A DNA stretch of 64,000 bases from positions 4,650,001 through 4,714,000 of the forward strand of contig NZ_JACHNE010000001.1 in the NCBI RefSeq assembly GCF_014205255.1. Reading direction: 5' to 3'. Made by a program: the position numbers and the translations under genes. Shown here one piece after another: positions 8,132-16,082 of the stretch. The DNA comes from Streptomyces caelestis (GTDB lineage: Bacteria; Actinomycetota; Actinomycetes; Streptomycetales; Streptomycetaceae). The notes under the pieces were generated by a model. The model was given only the letters and a program-made list of their open reading frames with translations. It was not told where the DNA came from and made no database searches. Each line of letters starts with the position of its first letter. The first letter of the stretch is position 1.

Positions 8132-9097
8132 TTACTCCGCTGTCGGCCCGGTGGGTCCGGGCGCCGAGCGGAAGGTCCGGCGGTAGGTGTCCGGGGGCAC
8201 GCCGACCGTGCGGTTGAAGTGCCGGCGCAGCGTCGTGGCGGTGCCCATGCCGGTGGCCGCCGCGATGGCGTCGACCACGTCGTCGGTGCTCTCCAGCAAC
8301 TCCTGGGCGCGGCGGATCCGTTGGGTCAGCAGCCATTGCAGCGGGGTGGTGCCGGTCACCGCCCTGAAGTGGCGGCTCAGATGACGCGAGCTCATCCCCG
8401 CCCGGCGTGCCAGATCCTCCACGGTGAGCGGCCGGTCGAGGCGCTCGATCGCCCAGGGCAGCAGCGCGGCGAGCGGGTGGTCGTCCCGGGTGGGCACCGG
8501 GGCGGCGACGAACTGGGCCTGGCCACCGGCCCGGTGCGGCGGCACGACCAGGCGGCGGGCCGCGGTGTTGGCGACGGACGAGCCGTGGTCGAGACGGACC
8601 AGGTGCAGGCACAGGTCCATCGCGGCGGCCTTGCCGGCCGAGGTGAGCACGCTGCCGTTGTCCACGTAGAGCACGTCCGGGTCGACCTCCACCCGCGGGT
8701 AGCGGTCGGCCAGCGCCGCGGTGTGCGCCCAGTGGGTGGTCGCGCGCTTGCCGTCCAGCAGGCCGGCGGCGGCCAGCACGAACGCGCCCGTGCACAGGGA
8801 GACCACCCGCGCACCCGCCTCGTGGGCGGCACGCACCGCTCCGACGAGCTCGGCGGGCGGCTCCACGTCGGTGTCCGCCCAGCCGGGGACGATCACGGTG
8901 TCCGCGTCCGGGAGCCGGTCGAGCCCGTGGTCGGGCTCCAGCCGGAACCGGCCGACCCGCACGGCGTCCACTCCGCAGACCCGGACGTCGTACCAGGGGA
9001 CGCTCACGCCCGCCGGAGCCGAGCCGAACACCTCGTACGCCAGGGACAGTTCGAAGTGCAGCATCCCGTCGGTGACGGCGAGCGCGACAGTACTCAT
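8132..9097 (-). CDS. GlxA-type AraC-family transcriptional regulator
   Basis: 321 residues from the ATG at the inverted repeat. The N-terminal DJ-1/PfpI-like domain (VVSLCTGAFVLAAAGLLDGK) senses an unknown ligand. The C-terminal domain has two AraC helix-turn-helices (VEDLARRAGMSSRHLSRHF and a second at AAATGMGTATTLRRHF). A longer reading frame into the upstream gene has no support. The divergent neighbour is a saccharopine-dehydrogenase-like gene, the probable target, and the start codon overlaps a 10-bp inverted repeat suited to autoregulation. Confidence 0.9.
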   Translation of the reverse strand: MSTVALAVTDGMLHFELSLAYEVFGSAPAGVSVPWYDVRVCGVDAVRVGRFRLEPDHGLDRLPDADTVIVPGWADTDVEPPAELVGAVRAAHEAGARVVSLCTGAFVLAAAGLLDGKRATTHWAHTAALADRYPRVEVDPDVLYVDNGSVLTSAGKAAAMDLCLHLVRLDHGSSVANTAARRLVVPPHRAGGQAQFVAAPVPTRDDHPLAALLPWAIERLDRPLTVEDLARRAGMSSRHLSRHFRAVTGTTPLQWLLTQRIRRAQELLESTDDVVDAIAAATGMGTATTLRRHFNRTVGVPPDTYRRTFRSAPGPTGPTAE

Positions 9098-9131
9098 GTC
9101 CGGAACTGTACGGGCTACGTCGTTCCGGACA
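9097..9131. promoter_or_regulatory. 10-bp inverted repeat at the glxA-type start codon
   Basis: TGTCCGGAAC (9097-9106) and GTTCCGGACA (9122-9131) are exact reverse complements separated by 15 bases. They begin at the regulator's start codon inside the 117-base divergent spacer. Centre-to-centre spacing of about 25 bases is compatible with binding of a dimeric AraC-type protein. This is inference; no promoter was identified with confidence. Confidence 0.5.
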
Positions 9132-9214
9132 CTCACGCAGGGCGGCCCGCCTTGGCCAGGATGTCCGTACCAGCTCGCGGCGGATGACGCGAGCACTCGA
9201 CGGGGGGAGCTCCC

Positions 9215-10297
9215 ATGGGAACGGGAACAGGAACAGCAACGGAACCGGGACTTGGAACGGCACAGACGGTGACGGTGTACGGCGCGTACGGCCACACGGG
9301 ACGCTTCGTGGTGGCTGAACTGCGCGATCGCGGGTTCGTCCCGGTCCTCGCCGGCCGCGACGCGGACAAACTGCGCGCGCTGGCGGCATCCGCCCCCGGC
9401 CTCGAAGTCCGCCCGGCCCGGGTCGACGACCCCGCCTCGCTCGACCGCGCCCTGGACGGCGCGGACGCCGTGATCAACTGCGCCGGGCCTTTCGCCCTGA
9501 CCGCCGCGCCCGTGATCGAGGCGGCCCTGCGCGCCGGAATCCCGTACGTGGACGTGGCGGCCGAGATCGAGGCCAACGCCGACACGTTCACGCACTTCGC
9601 GGACCGCGCCCGGGCGGCGGGAGCGGTGATCGTCCCCGCGATGGCCTTCTACGGCGGCCTGGGCGACCTCCTGGCCACGGCCGCGATGGGCGACTGGACG
9701 ACGGCCGACGAAGCGACCATCGCCTACGGACTGAGCGGTTGGCACCCCACCCCCGGGACACGCAGCGCGGGCACGGTCTCCCACGAGCGTCGGGCCGGCC
9801 GGCGTGTCCGCTTCGCGAACGGCCGGCTGGAGTACCACAACGACGAGCCGGCCCTCCTGAAGTGGCCGTTCCCCGACCCGATGGGCACCAGGGAGGTCAT
9901 CGGCGAGTTCACGATGGCCGACGTGGTCACCCTCCCCAGCCACCTCTCCATCCCCGAGGTGCGCACCCACATGACGACCGAAGCGGCCGGCGACCTCTCC
10001 TCCCCGGACACCCCGCCCCCGACCGCGGCCGACGCCGACGGCCGCTCCGACCAGACCTTCCTCGTCGAAGCCGTCGTACGCTCAGGCCCCACCGAACGAC
10101 GCGCCGTGGCAACCGGCCAGGACATCTACGCCGTCACCGCACCGCTGGCGGTGGAGGCGGTCCACCGCGTCCTCACCGGCCGCACCCGCACGACGGGCGT
10201 GGCCTCCGCCGGCCGGATCTTCGACGCCGCCGACTTCCTCCGGGCCCTGGCCCCGCACATCACCTTCGAACCGCTCCGGGGAGGGCCGGAGTCCTGA
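9215..10297 (+). CDS. Saccharopine dehydrogenase-like NAD(P)-binding protein
   Basis: 360 residues. The Rossmann motif VYGAYGHTGRFVVAELRDRG begins about 19 residues in, after a Gly-Thr-rich start encoded by GGAACAG repeats, so a GTG near 9269 is an alternative start. DAVINCAGPFALTAAPVIEAA and GIPYVDVAAEIEA are typical of the trans-acting enoyl-reductase/saccharopine-dehydrogenase superfamily. It probably reduces or oxidises a small substrate with NAD(P)H. Divergent transcription from the GlxA-type regulator suggests that regulator controls it. Confidence 0.75.
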   Translation: MGTGTGTATEPGLGTAQTVTVYGAYGHTGRFVVAELRDRGFVPVLAGRDADKLRALAASAPGLEVRPARVDDPASLDRALDGADAVINCAGPFALTAAPVIEAALRAGIPYVDVAAEIEANADTFTHFADRARAAGAVIVPAMAFYGGLGDLLATAAMGDWTTADEATIAYGLSGWHPTPGTRSAGTVSHERRAGRRVRFANGRLEYHNDEPALLKWPFPDPMGTREVIGEFTMADVVTLPSHLSIPEVRTHMTTEAAGDLSSPDTPPPTAADADGRSDQTFLVEAVVRSGPTERRAVATGQDIYAVTAPLAVEAVHRVLTGRTRTTGVASAGRIFDAADFLRALAPHITFEPLRGGPES

Positions 10298-10344
10298 CGG
10301 ACGAGGGGGCGTCGGCCGGCGCCCACGAACGCACTCAGCCGGAA

Positions 10345-10449
10345 CTATCGCTTCTGCGCTCTGTAGCGCTTCATCAGCGTGGTGATCCGGGCCTGGTCCG
10401 CCTGGCCATTGAGCTCGGCCAGGAGATCGTCGGGGCACAACGGCGGGTG
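10345..10449 (-). pseudogene. C-terminal coding relic, unknown gene
   Basis: On the minus strand an open stretch reads CPDDLLAELNGQADQAR followed by ITTLMKRYRAQKR and a TAG stop. It has protein-like composition and a natural-looking basic C-terminus, but no start codon or upstream body. It appears to be the tail of a lost gene. The family is not recognised. Confidence 0.3.
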
Positions 10450-10462
10450 GCAAGCTGTGCCG

Positions 10463-10873
10463 ATGAGCGACTACCGCCTGTGGCTCGCCGCGATCCCACA
10501 GCCCCTGTCCGTCGCGGATGCGCGGGTCTACTGGAACCTCAAGGATCCGACTCCTGCCCTCACCGAAGCGCTGGCCGGTGCGGCTTACCTCTACGTCGGC
10601 TCCTGGCAGGAGACGCACCTGTCCGAGCACCCCCAGTCGGGGCGCAGCCCAGCGGTTCGACTGTTCGACTGGCTGTTTCTGCGAGGCACCATCGACGAAT
10701 ATCAGGCTCCCGTGCTGGACCCACAGCTGCGGGACGAACTGAACGCTCTCTACCGACCTCGCCCGGACGATCTGCCGTCCGAGTCCGTGGCCGACCATGA
10801 GCTGGAGAGCTTTCTGGCTGGACACATGGCCTGGTGCCTGCTCCCTGAGGAGACGCCCCCGGCCGGCCTGTGA
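10463..10873 (+). CDS. Hypothetical protein, 136 aa
   Basis: Not recognised. The ATG gives MSDYRLWLAAIPQPLSVADA, and the product is soluble, acidic and without signal or membrane segments. Tryptophan-rich N- and middle parts (VYWNLKD, GSWQETH, RLFDWLFLRG) resemble small globular Streptomyces proteins of unknown role. Codon use fits the region. It ends about 70 bases before the convergent VOC gene. Confidence 0.6.
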   Translation: MSDYRLWLAAIPQPLSVADARVYWNLKDPTPALTEALAGAAYLYVGSWQETHLSEHPQSGRSPAVRLFDWLFLRGTIDEYQAPVLDPQLRDELNALYRPRPDDLPSESVADHELESFLAGHMAWCLLPEETPPAGL

Positions 10874-10940
10874 GACCGCAGGCATCGCTGGTGGAGCAGC
10901 GCCGCGCCCGTACGTCACGACCCCGTAAGGCCGCACACGG

Positions 10941-11567
10941 TCACAGCGACGCGGTCTCCGACGCGGTCGCCCAGGCGAACCCGTCCGGGTCGGTGAAGGG
11001 CCCGGCGTCACCGTTGACCGTGAGCCGGTGCGACCCCGTGCCGTCGGGAGAGACGCCGACGAGCTTGGCCAGGCCCCGGCGCTTGTACAGCGCCAGCTTG
11101 ACGGAGCCCGGCCCGGTGGCGAACTCGACGTACTTGCTGCCGAAGCTCTTCGCCACGGCGAGGCCGTGCTCGACGTAGAACCGCTTGCTCCCGGCCATGT
11201 CCGCGACGCCCAGCAGGAGGACGATCTCGTCGATCCGCCGGGTGGCCGGGCCGGTGTTCTTCTTCGACGACGACGCGATCTGCCAGATCGTCCCGTCCGG
11301 CGCCTGCACGACGCCCCCGTAGCCCCAGAGGGATGTGGCGGCGGGCTTCAGGGTCGCGGCACCGGCGTTCACGGCGGCGTCGACGAGAGCGTCCACATCG
11401 GCCGGCTGGGACACCACGAGCGACAGCGTGAACCCGCGAAAGCCGCTCGCGGGAGCCTCAGAGGCCCGCACGCGCACCTGACTGCCCAGTCCGAACGCGC
11501 TGCTGTAGAAGTGACGGGCGGCTGCGGGGTCGTCCACCTCAAGGGTGACGGATGCGATGGAAGTCAT
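10941..11567 (-). CDS. VOC-family (glyoxalase/bleomycin resistance-like) protein
   Basis: 208 residues with two VOC modules in tandem. The first starts at VTLEVDDPAAARHFYSSAFG and ends near VVQAPDGTIWQIASS. The second starts near IVLLLGVADMAGSKRFYVEH and ends at FTDPDGFAWATASE. VOC proteins bind a metal in a beta-alpha-beta cup and act as isomerases, dioxygenases or drug-binding proteins. The glutamates expected at strand ends are not clearly conserved, so catalysis is uncertain. The chosen ATG starts exactly at the first VOC strand. Confidence 0.8.
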   Translation of the reverse strand: MTSIASVTLEVDDPAAARHFYSSAFGLGSQVRVRASEAPASGFRGFTLSLVVSQPADVDALVDAAVNAGAATLKPAATSLWGYGGVVQAPDGTIWQIASSSKKNTGPATRRIDEIVLLLGVADMAGSKRFYVEHGLAVAKSFGSKYVEFATGPGSVKLALYKRRGLAKLVGVSPDGTGSHRLTVNGDAGPFTDPDGFAWATASETASL

Positions 11568-11623
11568 GAGAACGACGCTAGGCGCGTCTGGGAACCCGCG
11601 CTTCTCGATTCCTGACCGGAGCG

Positions 11624-11794
11624 TCAGCGCACAGGCCGCCGCCCCGCGTGCCGGGACACTCGTACCGCGAAGAAGATCGCGTCGACGGCGAAGACCACGA
11701 TGCCGATGGCCAGGAGGTAACCCAGGCCCTCCGCTGCCACACCGATGATCCCCAGGGCGACGGCCATGAGGATGACCAGAAGGAAGAGTGCCAT
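11624..11794 (-). CDS. Small hydrophobic membrane protein, 56 aa
   Basis: From the ATG at 11794 the product is almost entirely hydrophobic: MALFLLVILMAVALGIIGVA, a short turn, then YLLAIGIVVFAVDAIFF and a basic tail (VSRHAGRRPVR). That predicts a two-helix inner-membrane hairpin with the tail inside. Such tiny hydrophobic proteins are common near stress genes in Streptomyces; their function is unknown. It lies 43 bases downstream of the PRC-barrel gene on the same strand, probably in one operon. Confidence 0.7.
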   Translation of the reverse strand: MALFLLVILMAVALGIIGVAAEGLGYLLAIGIVVFAVDAIFFAVRVSRHAGRRPVR

Positions 11795-11836
11795 CACCGC
11801 GGACCACCTCTCCTCTGCCACGTGCGTACGGTCACC

Positions 11837-12193
11837 TCACCGGCGGGCGAGCCGGCGCTCGCCCCCCGCTCCCGGCTGGTACGTCATGCCGTAGTGCTGG
11901 AAGATCTCCTCCTCCTGCTCGGCCGGGAGGACGTCGTCCGTCCCGATCGAGGGGGCTTTGCGTACCTGTCCCCTGGCGTAGGAGACCTTGATGTAACCCG
12001 GTCCGACAACGGCGTCGTCGAGGGGCACGAAGATCAGGCGCCGACGGGTGGGCAGACCGGTCCGGACGGTGGCCATGGCCGGTTCGTCGGTGGACGTGTC
12101 CACGTAGACCGCTTCGAGCATGCCGATCTTGCGCTGCTTCGGGTCGACCACGTCATGGTCGCGCCATTCGCGGATGTCGGCTGAACGGATCAT
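11837..12193 (-). CDS. PRC-barrel domain protein
   Basis: 118 residues. The N-terminal half (SADIREWRDHDVVDP, KIGMLEAVYVD, RLIFVPLDDAVVGPGYIKVS) is a PRC-barrel, a beta-barrel otherwise found in RimM and photosynthetic reaction centres and used for protein contacts. The acidic C-terminus (PAEQEEEIFQHYGM) recurs in actinobacterial stress-related members. It is divergent from the desaturase and shares with it a 22-bp palindrome. Confidence 0.8.
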   Translation of the reverse strand: MIRSADIREWRDHDVVDPKQRKIGMLEAVYVDTSTDEPAMATVRTGLPTRRRLIFVPLDDAVVGPGYIKVSYARGQVRKAPSIGTDDVLPAEQEEEIFQHYGMTYQPGAGGERRLARR

Positions 12194-12227
12194 GCCGCGC
12201 TCCCTGTCTGGTCCCGCCGTTTCACCC

Positions 12228-12249
12228 TACTCCGGCCCGGGCCGGAGTA
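12228..12249. promoter_or_regulatory. 22-bp perfect palindrome between divergent genes
   Basis: TACTCCGGCCC at 12228-12238 is followed immediately by its exact reverse complement at 12239-12249. It sits 35 bases before the PRC-barrel start and 130 bases before the desaturase start. A symmetric operator for both genes is likely. The right arm contains a GAGTAC followed 11 bases later by CGAGGA, a pattern also seen upstream of the DUF5994 genes at 14992 and 16083. Confidence 0.5.
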
Positions 12250-12379
12250 CGGTGGAGAGGACGAGGATTTTCCGTATGCCGGAATTCTGACCGGTTTCGG
12301 ACATCGCACTCCACCCGTCCTCTCATGGGCAGCCCGTGACCCCGGCCGCGCCATCCGCATCCAGGCCGAGGAGCCACGC

Positions 12380-13378
12380 ATGCCACCGCCTCGCACTCCG
12401 AAGACGTCCGCACCGCCGGACCCCGCCCCGTCGCCCCAGGGCTACGACGGAACGTCCCCCTTCCCGTCGGACGGCCCGGCGCCCATCCGCGACGGCGGTG
12501 AGCGGCTGTACGTCGCGGTGACGGGGGTGATCGTCGTCCTGCCGTTCGTGGCGATCGCGCTCGCCGGCTGGCTGCTGTGGGGACGTCTCATCCACCCCAC
12601 CGACATCGTGCTCGCCCTCGTCCTGTACACGATCACCGGTCTCGGCGTCACCGTCGGCTTCCACCGCGGCCTCACCCACGGCGGCTACCGGGCCGCCCGC
12701 CCCGTGCGCATCGCGCTGGCCGTGGCCGGGTCGATGAGTTTCCAGGGCGACGTCATCGGCTGGGTCGCCACCCACCGCCGCCACCACGCCTTCACCGACC
12801 GGCCGGGTGACCCGCACTCCCCGTACCGCTACGGCACGCATCTGCGAGGCCAGCTGCGCGGGCTGCTGCACGCGCACGTCGGCTGGCTGTTCCGCAGCGA
12901 CAGCACACCCGCCGACCGGTACGCCCCCGACCTGCTCGCCGACCGCGACATCCGCGCCGTCTCCCGCGCCTTCCCGGTCCTGTGCGTCCTCACCCTCGCC
13001 CTGCCGTTCGGCGTGGGCTGGGCCATCGGCGGTACGTGGCTGTACGGCGTGACCGCCCTGCTGTGGGCGGGACTCGTGCGCATCGCGCTGCTCCACCACG
13101 TCACCTGGAGCGTGAACTCCCTCTGCCACCTCATCGGTGAGCGCCCGTTCCGCACCCGGCGCCACGACCGGGCCACCAACCTGTGGCCCCTCGCCCTGCT
13201 CTCGTTCGGCGAGAGCTGGCACAACCTCCACCACGCCGACCCCACCAGCGCCCGTCACGGCGTCGACCGCGGTCAGGTCGACCCCTCCGCCGCCTTCATC
13301 CGCCTCCTCGAACGCCTCGGCTGGGTGCACGACGTGCGCTGGCCGACCGCGGACCGGGTCGCGGCCCGTCGCGTCTGA
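12380..13378 (+). CDS. Acyl-CoA/fatty acid desaturase, membrane type
   Basis: 332 residues. It has four predicted membrane helices and the three histidine boxes of the stearoyl-CoA-type di-iron desaturase: HRGLTHGGYR, HRRHHAF and HNLHHADP. It inserts a cis double bond in membrane fatty acids using oxygen and reduced ferredoxin. In actinobacteria this serves membrane fluidity under cold or stress. A soluble Pro-rich N-terminus of about 40 residues precedes the first helix. DUF5994 follows 41 bases downstream. Confidence 0.9.
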   Translation: MPPPRTPKTSAPPDPAPSPQGYDGTSPFPSDGPAPIRDGGERLYVAVTGVIVVLPFVAIALAGWLLWGRLIHPTDIVLALVLYTITGLGVTVGFHRGLTHGGYRAARPVRIALAVAGSMSFQGDVIGWVATHRRHHAFTDRPGDPHSPYRYGTHLRGQLRGLLHAHVGWLFRSDSTPADRYAPDLLADRDIRAVSRAFPVLCVLTLALPFGVGWAIGGTWLYGVTALLWAGLVRIALLHHVTWSVNSLCHLIGERPFRTRRHDRATNLWPLALLSFGESWHNLHHADPTSARHGVDRGQVDPSAAFIRLLERLGWVHDVRWPTADRVAARRV

Positions 13379-13419
13379 CACCGACCACCGGACCTCTCAT
13401 GACGTCGACAGGAGCCCTC

Positions 13420-13818
13420 ATGACCACCGCGCCACAGCCCCCGCTCTCCTCCCGCCCGGACCTCCGGCTGCGTCTCGCACCCCGCAGCGGCATGCCCCGG
13501 CCCATCGACGGAGCGTGGTGGCCCCGCTCGTACGACCTGCTCGCCGAACTCCCGTCGCTGCTCTCCGGGTTGCCGCGGGCGTGGGGCCACGTCACCAGCG
13601 TCACGGTCAACGGCGCGACGTGGCCGGCGGCCCCCGGCCGGATGCTCGTCTCCAACCAGGTCGTACGACTGCACAGGGCCCTCGCGGCGTCCGCCCCGCA
13701 CACCGTCGTCCTGCTCGCCCCCGGCCGAGGCCGCTGGGACCTGCTGGTCGTGCCGCCCGATACGACCGACGAGGCCGCGGAACCGCTCATGGCGGCCGCG
13801 GCGAGCGATGACGTGTGA
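13420..13818 (+). CDS. DUF5994-family protein (paralogue 1)
   Basis: 132 residues from the ATG with GGAG five bases upstream; an ATG seven codons earlier is possible. The signature DGAWWPRSYDLLAELPSLL is followed by HVTSVTVNGATWP and GRWDLLVVPPDTTDEAAEPL, the shared core of the four paralogues in this region. Function unknown; soluble, no catalytic motif visible. It lies directly after the desaturase and likely shares its transcript. It is the shortest paralogue, lacking the C-terminal extension of the copies at 13853 and 16083. Confidence 0.75.
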   Translation: MTTAPQPPLSSRPDLRLRLAPRSGMPRPIDGAWWPRSYDLLAELPSLLSGLPRAWGHVTSVTVNGATWPAAPGRMLVSNQVVRLHRALAASAPHTVVLLAPGRGRWDLLVVPPDTTDEAAEPLMAAAASDDV

Positions 13819-13834
13819 CCGCGCGGAACGGCGA

Positions 13835-13861
13835 GGGAGGTGACCACGGCGGTCACCTCCC
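13835..13861. terminator. Bidirectional hairpin between convergent DUF5994 genes
   Basis: GGGAGGTGACC (13835-13845) pairs with GGTCACCTCCC (13851-13861) around 5 bases. It separates the convergent genes ending at 13818 and 13853. The stop codon of the minus-strand gene falls inside the right arm. Confidence 0.65.
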
Positions 13862-14422
13862 CACGGCACGCCGCTGATTGCGGCCGTGTGAGCTCGGTGA
13901 GCCCTGTGACGAGAGGGCACTGCCGCTCCCGTGCGTCACCCCGGCCTCCGGGCTTGCGTGACGGGCCCGTTCCGCCGTCACGAGCGCGGTCGCGGTCATC
14001 GCCGGGCCGGTGTCCGCACTCGCCGCGGCCATCAGCCGGGCGGCCGAGGGGGCGCCGGTCTCCGGGGGAATCACCAGGAGGTCCCAGCGGCCCGCGGTGT
14101 AGGACAGCAGGAGGATCTCGTGCGGATCCAGTTCCGAGGTGAACCAACCAACTCGCACCACATGGCCGTTGACGACGATCCTGGGCGGGAGGATCGGCCA
14201 GTGGCGGGGGTTGACCGCGATACGGGTGATCCGCCCCCACAGCGGGTCCAGCATGTCCGCCAGGCCGGAGAGCTCGCTCGTCAGGTCACGTGAACGAGGC
14301 CACCAGGCGCCGTCCAGCTCGGCGTGCCCCGCGGCAGGGCTCTCGGATCTGAGCGCGAGGCGCGCGGTCGGGGTCCTGAACGGAACGGCCCGCAGCGGGG
14401 GGCGAGAGATGGTCGCGGACAT
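13853..14422 (-). CDS. DUF5994-family protein (paralogue 2)
   Basis: 189 residues. Core signatures are LDGAWWPRSRDLTSELSGLA, DPLWGRITRIAVNPRHWP, HVVRVGWFTSELDPHE and GRWDLLVIPPETGAPSAARL. The last 45 residues are Ser/Gly/Arg-rich and look disordered. It is much closer to the copy at 16083 than to paralogues 1 and 3, with matching LDPLWGRIT, NP-HWP and VGWF segments, so those two are the most recent duplicates. Role unknown. Confidence 0.75.
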   Translation of the reverse strand: MSATISRPPLRAVPFRTPTARLALRSESPAAGHAELDGAWWPRSRDLTSELSGLADMLDPLWGRITRIAVNPRHWPILPPRIVVNGHVVRVGWFTSELDPHEILLLSYTAGRWDLLVIPPETGAPSAARLMAAASADTGPAMTATALVTAERARHASPEAGVTHGSGSALSSQGSPSSHGRNQRRAVGR

Positions 14423-14535
14423 CGCGCAAACCCGTCTCCGGACCGCTGCGTGGGTGCAGCCGCCCGACGTCGTCCTGCACCGGGAACGACGCCGGCGTCG
14501 GAGCCGGGGTGCGAAGTGCTCCCGATGAGTTCACG

Positions 14536-14829
14536 CTACTCCCCGAAGGGGCCGGGCGGCCGGTTCCCGGACGCCGTCTCACGTCGTCGGCGGCCGTCCT
14601 GCGCGGACCGGCTGGTCTCCAGCCACGACCGTGCGGGTTCTGCCGTGCGGCTGGTGTCCACGGTGAGGTCGAGGCGGGTTCCCCCGTCGGGGCCCGCGGG
14701 ATAGCTGCGCTGCTCGCTGGCGGCGAAGCAACGGCGGAGAACCTCAGCGACCCGACGGGCGACCTCGGGCGAGGCGGCGACGATGCGGACCTCGGCGTGC
14801 CCGTCCGGGGTTGGTTCCGTGGACTGCAT
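14536..14829 (-). CDS. Hypothetical protein, 97 aa
   Basis: The product has an alpha-beta start (HAEVRIVAASPEVARRVAEV), a central GGTRLDLTVDTSR strand and a basic, disordered tail. The first 70 residues look like a small folded domain resembling short proteins near DUF5994 genes. It is divergent from paralogue 3 and head-to-tail with paralogue 2. Not recognised as a named family. Confidence 0.55.
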   Translation of the reverse strand: MQSTEPTPDGHAEVRIVAASPEVARRVAEVLRRCFAASEQRSYPAGPDGGTRLDLTVDTSRTAEPARSWLETSRSAQDGRRRRETASGNRPPGPFGE

Positions 14830-14926
14830 GGCGACCTCGGAGTTCGATGTCCCGGTAGGAGACGCGCCGGATCTCTCACTCTACTCCCGGCTTCCCGGCC
14901 CTCATCGGCCGGAGAGTACCGTGAAA

Positions 14927-14950
14927 CGAGGAAGCCGCTCGGCTTCCTCG
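14927..14950 (+). promoter_or_regulatory. 10-bp stem hairpin in the leader of DUF5994 paralogue 3
   Basis: CGAGGAAGCC (14927-14936) and GGCTTCCTCG (14941-14950) pair exactly around GCTC. It begins just after a GAGTAC/CGAGGA promoter-like pattern and ends 41 bases before the ATG. A leader hairpin affecting mRNA stability, or an operator, are both possible. Confidence 0.4.
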
Positions 14951-14991
14951 TGCCCGGCAGGATTCCCCCGGCAGGCAGGCAGGCGAGAGCG

Positions 14992-15504
14992 ATGTCCGAC
15001 TCCGACTCCCCGCGTGTGACCAGGCTCCTGCCGGACGCCGTCCACCAGGCCATACGGCCCGGAACGGCCGTCGTACGGCTGGAGACGACACACGACCGGC
15101 AGGGCGTGCTCGACGGGGCGTGGTGGCCGCGCTCCCGCGACATCGCCACCGAGCTCCCCGGCCTGATCACCGCACTGACGGAGTACCTCGGGCCCATCAC
15201 CCGTGTCGGCCTGGACGCCGGCGCCTGGGAAGAGCTGCCGACGCGGATGACCATCGACGACCGTGTCGTCCACATCGACTCCTCCGCGGTCGGCGACGAC
15301 ACCGTCCTCATCACCCGGGGAGGGCAGGACCTCTTCTCCCTCCTCGTCGTCCCGCCGCATGCGACGCCCGACGCCGCGCGCGCCGCCATGGCCGAGGCCG
15401 CCCGGGCCGGCGGCGTGGCGCGGGCCGAACAGATCCTCATCGACACCGGCACCGAGCGAGCGAACCCCGACGCCACGGAAGTCCCGAACGCCCCCGGCGA
15501 CTAG
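14992..15504 (+). CDS. DUF5994-family protein (paralogue 3)
   Basis: 170 residues from the ATG after AGGCGAGAGCG. The core VLDGAWWPRSRDIATELPGL is followed by LGPITRVGLDAGAWEELPTR and FSLLVVPPHATPDAARAAMA. It is the most divergent of the four: the NP-HWP and GRWDLLVIPP segments are altered to DAGAWEE and DLFSLLVVPP. The first 40 residues are specific to this copy. Function unknown. Confidence 0.75.
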   Translation: MSDSDSPRVTRLLPDAVHQAIRPGTAVVRLETTHDRQGVLDGAWWPRSRDIATELPGLITALTEYLGPITRVGLDAGAWEELPTRMTIDDRVVHIDSSAVGDDTVLITRGGQDLFSLLVVPPHATPDAARAAMAEAARAGGVARAEQILIDTGTERANPDATEVPNAPGD

Positions 15505-15522
15505 TCCGGGAAGCGTCGCCGG

Positions 15523-15873
15523 TCAGCCGCGGCGGTCCTCGGGGCTGACCGTCGCCGGTACCGGGATGCCCGCGGTGCCGAAGTCACCCGAGACGATCCG
15601 CGTGGCCGGCTCCGACAGGCGCAGGTGACGGGCGCGCGTGTTCGACCGGAACGCGACGAAGGCGTCGTCGAGCGCGCCGATGACGCGGCTGCGCAGGCGG
15701 AGCGGGAGGGCGTGCGTGCTCACGTATCCCGTCTCGCGGGCCCGTGCGGCGAAGTGTGCGGCCGGCCGTCGGCGGGCTCCGGCCGCGCCAGCTCGATGTT
15801 CGTCCGGGCGGCGCCGGTGCGGTAGCACTCCACGCACGGGCCCTGGTCGTGCGGGGGATGCCGGTCATCCCTT
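15523..15873 (-). pseudogene. Broken GAF(-ANTAR) sensor gene
   Basis: Two minus-strand frames together give the second half of a GAF domain of the type found in actinobacterial GAF-ANTAR regulators. One frame reads DQGPCVECYRTGAARTN. The other continues with FAARARETGYVSTHALPLRL and RSRVIGAL. A frameshift lies between them around 15750-15770. Upstream GAF sequence is missing. The C-terminus (SGDFGTAGIPVPATVSPED) does not look like an ANTAR domain. It is therefore truncated at both ends. Confidence 0.6.
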
Positions 15874-16082
15874 TCCCCTTCCCCTTGTTGCCGCAGGGAC
15901 AACGGCTCCGGGCAGGGGCGAATGGGGCCGTTCCGCCCTTGTCCGTACGGTCCGTCGGGCCGGTTCGAGGAGTACGCTGGAATCACCGAGGATATTTCGC
16001 GCACCGGCTTTCAGGCTCGTGTCGTTTTCGGCGATCGAATATGCCGGGCCGGTCGCGATCGGCCCGGGGCAGGGTTCGCGTC

